IMG/VR virus record: IMGVR_UViG_3300034198_030459
Coordinates: 1 to 23,139 of that record
Reading direction: 5' to 3' (one strand)
Source: a virus
Length of the DNA: 23,139 nucleotides
Part shown: one piece after another, positions 20,924 to 23,139 of the stretch
Layout of the letters: every line of letters begins with the position of its first letter
How positions within the stretch are numbered: the first letter of the stretch is position 1
Made by a program: the position numbers and the translations under genes
The notes under the pieces: generated by a model
Seen by the model: the letters and a program-made list of their open reading frames with translations, nothing else
Database searches by the model: none
Told to the model about the DNA's origin: nothing

Positions 20924-21378
20924 TGAATACTGATACATTATATTGTAGATGGAAACATCGAGAAACTAGGATTCCTATTGTTATAGGAAAATTAACTTTT
21001 GATGGAGAATTTTACAAATATTGTTATACTCAAGGTGTAAGAAATGCTTTTACTCAAGATCCTCTTTTTGATTTAATTAAAGAATTTCCACAGACTGATA
21101 ATTTATATATAAAAAATACAATGTTTCATTTTTTTTTATATAGAATTAGACAGCGTAAAGGTAAAGGATATTACAAATATTTAAAACAATTAGGTTTAAA
21201 ACCTGATGAAAATAGTCACATGAATCTTTTAAGAGCATCTAAAGGTGTTCCTTGGAATGCTTTTCAAACTGGTTTCAATAGTAATTTTGATATCGTTTAT
21301 GTTGAACCTGAAGAAGCAGAATTAGATTCTAAATATTTGCCATATTCTAATGATTTACGTAGCGTCTTATTTCAGTGA
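20923..21378 (+). CDS. HIRAN-associated-like N-terminal protein
   Basis: A 151-residue protein opening with GTG in a TAGTG overlap with the kinase stop. The first third (L-Y-C-R-W-K-H-R-E-T-R-I-P-I-V-I-G-K-L-T-F-D-G, then F-Y-K-Y-C-Y-T-Q-G) resembles the N-terminal region of cyanobacterial proteins of the pattern L-A-W-Q-D...W-F-P-I-G-R-L...Y-x-F-x-Y-T-x-G, which usually carry a HIRAN domain after it. Here the protein ends where the HIRAN half would start, so it appears reduced. A link to HipA N-terminal-like folds is also possible. Its 3' end overlaps the next gene by 29 bases. Confidence 0.4.
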   Translation: MNTDTLYCRWKHRETRIPIVIGKLTFDGEFYKYCYTQGVRNAFTQDPLFDLIKEFPQTDNLYIKNTMFHFFLYRIRQRKGKGYYKYLKQLGLKPDENSHMNLLRASKGVPWNAFQTGFNSNFDIVYVEPEEAELDSKYLPYSNDLRSVLFQ

Positions 21379-21718
21379 TCCTTGTTATTTTCACGGAAAA
21401 TTAGTGCCTATATCTTTTCCAGCTCATATTGGGTTTAATTATAAATTAGAACCAGAACTTAAAATTTTTAGTCCATCTAATTTTTTGCGTAATTATAAAT
21501 TTTATAAAATTCCTCAAAAAGATTATGCAAAACATTATAAAAAAATATTAAAAATGGATTTAATAAAAATTTGGTTAAATAGTATTAAACCTGATGACGA
21601 TATTACATTAATGATATGGGAAAAAATAGATGAATTTTCACATGGTGATTTAGTTCTTAAGTTTGTCAAAAAATATAAACCAAATTGTTATGGAGGAAGA
21701 AACGTATGTTTAAATTAA
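21350..21718 (+). CDS. DUF488-like protein with altered active motif
   Basis: The 122-residue protein begins M-I-Y-V-A-S-Y-F-S, the usual start of DUF488 relatives, with a K-L-V-P-I-S strand after it and, late in the sequence, L-M-I-W-E-K-I-D-E-F-S-H-G-D-L-V near residues 85-100. In the family this part normally reads L-x-C-x-E-x...F-C-H-R. Here both cysteines and the arginine are replaced (I, S and G), while the Glu and His remain. G-G-R at the end also fits. Function of the family is unsettled. The start overlaps the preceding gene. Confidence 0.5.
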   Translation: MIYVASYFSDPCYFHGKLVPISFPAHIGFNYKLEPELKIFSPSNFLRNYKFYKIPQKDYAKHYKKILKMDLIKIWLNSIKPDDDITLMIWEKIDEFSHGDLVLKFVKKYKPNCYGGRNVCLN

Positions 21719-22206
21719 CATCAATACAGCAATTTTTAGAATTAACTGAAGGCGATTGGTATAGTCAAAGACGTTATTATTATTTAACAAATAATAAAGT
21801 TTGTGAATTTACTTCTAATTTGTCAGTAACATTTTTACCTTGGTTTTCTAAAGAATTAGATAAATTATCAATTGCTCATAAAGCAATAAACTTAAAATTT
21901 ACTTGCGGAGCAATTCTTGAATGGGAAACTTTTAATATTGATAATAATTTAATATCTAATGGCAAAATTATTATGGGAGTAAATCTTGATAGTATTTATC
22001 GAGATAAAGGTTATGGAACTGATAAACCTGTAGTTAGCAGATATATTCTTAAAGATAATTCTTTAATTTTAAAAACTAATTATGATAATAACGATTACAC
22101 GGAAACCATAAAAATGTTATCTCCAATTTATCGAACAAGACAAACTGAAATGAAAACAAAAGATAAATTTTTAATGATTGGTCAATATTTAGAACAAAAG
22201 CTTTAA
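21706..22206 (+). CDS. CpcS/CpeS-like phycobilin lyase
   Basis: The 166-residue protein matches the S-type bilin lyase fold (a lipocalin-like barrel): E-G-D-W-Y-S-Q-R-R (15-23) at the N-terminus, V-N-L-D-S-I-Y-R-D-K-G-Y-G-T-D-K-P-V-V (92-110) in the middle, and Y-R-T-R-Q-T (142-147) followed by I-G-Q-Y-L-E near the C-terminus. Such lyases attach phycobilins to cysteines of phycobiliproteins. Known cyanophage bilin genes are pebS, pcyA, ho1 and cpeT. The frame opens seven codons earlier at 21685, but GGAGG (21692-21696) stands before the ATG at 21706, which I take as start. It overlaps the DUF488-like gene by 13 bases and ends the long plus-strand run. Confidence 0.75.
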   Translation: MFKLTSIQQFLELTEGDWYSQRRYYYLTNNKVCEFTSNLSVTFLPWFSKELDKLSIAHKAINLKFTCGAILEWETFNIDNNLISNGKIIMGVNLDSIYRDKGYGTDKPVVSRYILKDNSLILKTNYDNNDYTETIKMLSPIYRTRQTEMKTKDKFLMIGQYLEQKL

Positions 22207-22223
22207 CATATTTTATAAAACAT

Positions 22224-22244
22224 ATTTAATTAGGGAAATTAAAT
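22224..22244. repeat. AT-only inverted repeat with AGGGA loop
   Basis: ATTTAATT (22224-22231), AGGGA, AATTAAAT (22237-22244) lies between the convergent lyase and thyX genes. The loop is part of a sixth TTAGGGAAA copy (22230-22238), otherwise clustered near int. The stem has no GC, so it is a weak terminator at best. Confidence 0.35.
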
Positions 22245-22282
22245 TTAAAAACTTTATCAGGTAAGGCTTTTGGTATTGTTGC

Positions 22283-23020
22283 CTAAAAACTCAAACTAGA
22301 TTTTGACCAATACTTGTTACGATAATATTCAGCAAGTTCTGGCATCCATTTGGTAAATTCAATAAAAATATATTCACAAAGTGTTTGAATTTCTATTTGA
22401 GCATCTTTGGCAGTACGCATATTAAAAAAATGTAATAATGACCTTGCATTGCAACTAAAAGTATAATTTTGTCTAATATTTTGACTAAGGTATTGACGAG
22501 CCATTTCTGGAGGCATACCTTGAGCAAGGTTGTTGACGTATGATACAGCCGATTGACGAGTATTCCAAATATCGTTTTGTCTCATATCGTCGTTATATTC
22601 AAAATAATGACCAACTCTATCTTTATATTTACCAATTGGTCTAAAATAAAAAACCTCTTCAATTTCTCGTAAATTTTCCACAACTTCTATTACTCTTTGT
22701 CCTGTATAGCGCTGAGATTGTACATCAAAACTAGCTAACCGATGGGTTCTATGCTGAACCATAACATCATGAGGAAATCCTCCAATGGCAATTACTATAT
22801 GAGCATGTTCTAATGGCCCTGCATGAGGTCGATGATTATGTAATAAATTTTTTTCAATTAAAGACCAAGCTTTTTTTTCATCGGGCCAGATTTCGTTATC
22901 CCATTCGTCACCAATAAAATTTTCACTATAATCACCGTGAGCTGGTATCCAAATTGTTGAATATGGATTTAAAGTAGCAGATATGGTTTTTGTTTTGAAA
23001 TATAAGTCAGATATAATCAT
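22283..23020 (-). CDS. thyX: Flavin-dependent thymidylate synthase (ThyX)
   Basis: The 245-residue enzyme makes dTMP from dUMP using FAD and methylene-tetrahydrofolate. The signature is at residues 90-105, H-R-T-H-R-L-A-S-F-D-V-Q-S-Q-R-Y. It matches the ThyX pattern R-H-R-x7-S except that the first arginine is threonine (T92-H93-R94-x7-S102). S-F-D-V-Q-S-Q-R-Y-T-G is the FAD/dUMP-binding segment. The C-terminal half (A-R-Q-Y-L-S, F-S-C-N-A-R-S-L-L-H-F-F-N-M-R) carries the usual N-x-R-x-L-x-x-F-x-x-x-R binding residues. It is divergent from dut across only 23 bases, an arrangement that would supply dUMP and then dTMP. Confidence 0.92.
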   Translation of the reverse strand: MIISDLYFKTKTISATLNPYSTIWIPAHGDYSENFIGDEWDNEIWPDEKKAWSLIEKNLLHNHRPHAGPLEHAHIVIAIGGFPHDVMVQHRTHRLASFDVQSQRYTGQRVIEVVENLREIEEVFYFRPIGKYKDRVGHYFEYNDDMRQNDIWNTRQSAVSYVNNLAQGMPPEMARQYLSQNIRQNYTFSCNARSLLHFFNMRTAKDAQIEIQTLCEYIFIEFTKWMPELAEYYRNKYWSKSSLSF

Positions 23021-23043
23021 TAAAGAAAGTATTTTTTGTTAAT

Positions 23044-23139
23044 ATGTTAAATTTTTTACGCTTACCTCATTGTCCCACATTACAATTAACCAAACCTGGG
23101 CACAAATCCGATGCTGGTTATGATATCCATTTAGCCGAA
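23044..23139 (+). CDS. dut: dUTP diphosphatase, N-terminal fragment
   Basis: Only the first 32 codons are inside the window. The sequence reads L-P-H-C-P-T-L-Q-L-T-K-P-G-H-K-S-D-A-G-Y-D-I-H-L-A, which fits the start of trimeric dUTPases: a first strand, then motif 1, S-x-A-G-Y-D-I/L. The enzyme hydrolyses dUTP to dUMP, the ThyX substrate, and keeps uracil out of DNA. The ATG at 23044 is chosen as the start of the conserved strand; no ribosome site is clear. Its promoter would have to overlap the thyX start. Confidence 0.7.
   Translation, partial: MLNFLRLPHCPTLQLTKPGHKSDAGYDIHLAE

Noticed and set aside
22261-22282. Possible hairpin AGGC...GCCT between the lyase and thyX genes
   Set aside because: Only four base pairs with a long loop, so too weak to call a terminator.

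Overview
The window looks like part of a temperate cyanophage, or a prophage. The DNA is very AT-rich, genes are densely packed with ATGA/TAATG-type overlaps, and there are terminase genes, a tail-completion-like gene, a tyrosine integrase with an excisionase-like partner, and two Cro/CI-type regulators. A cyanobacterial host is suggested by the cyanobacterial flavour of the DnaN clamp and integrase, a CpcS/CpeS-like bilin lyase, and a protein I read as two NblA-like units in tandem. I saw no tRNA, rRNA, CRISPR array or insertion sequence. The host species cannot be named from this sequence.

Layout. (1) 1-1908, plus strand: a GC-richer first 70 bases, then a beta sliding clamp and a coupled unknown gene. 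(2) 1912-7662, mostly minus strand: an excisionase-like protein, small and large terminase, an orphan SPPY DNA methyltransferase, small membrane proteins, unknowns and a tail-completion-like protein. Two plus-strand genes interrupt this block: an unknown gene and a leucine-rich-variant repeat protein. (3) 7663-10530: the lysogeny region, with int divergent from the excisionase-like gene. Next comes a 474-base non-coding stretch with TAGGGAAA repeats, nested inverted repeats, opposed promoters and terminators, then two minus-strand HTH regulators and two small plus-strand genes. (4) 10737-22206, plus strand: a long early/metabolic run. It holds a primase-polymerase/ATPase, two overlapping related small proteins, class I ribonucleotide reductase (nrdA, nrdB) with four small genes between the subunits, a string of small unknowns, a dNMP-kinase-like protein, a HIRAN-associated-like fragment, a DUF488-like protein and the CpeS-like lyase. 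(5) 22283-23139: thyX on the minus strand and the first 32 codons of a dUTPase on the plus strand, cut off by the window end.

How it fits together. NrdA/NrdB, ThyX, dUTPase and the kinase form a dNTP supply set, most directly a dTTP route, feeding a replication module that includes the phage's own clamp and primase-helicase. The NblA-like and CpeS-like genes sit inside the same operon-like run, so host light-harvesting antenna turnover and bilin loading may be altered while nucleotides are made. This link is inference from gene context. The most novel points are the tandem NblA-like protein, the att/sRNA-like region after int, and the symmetric divergent promoter between the methyltransferase and the repeat protein.
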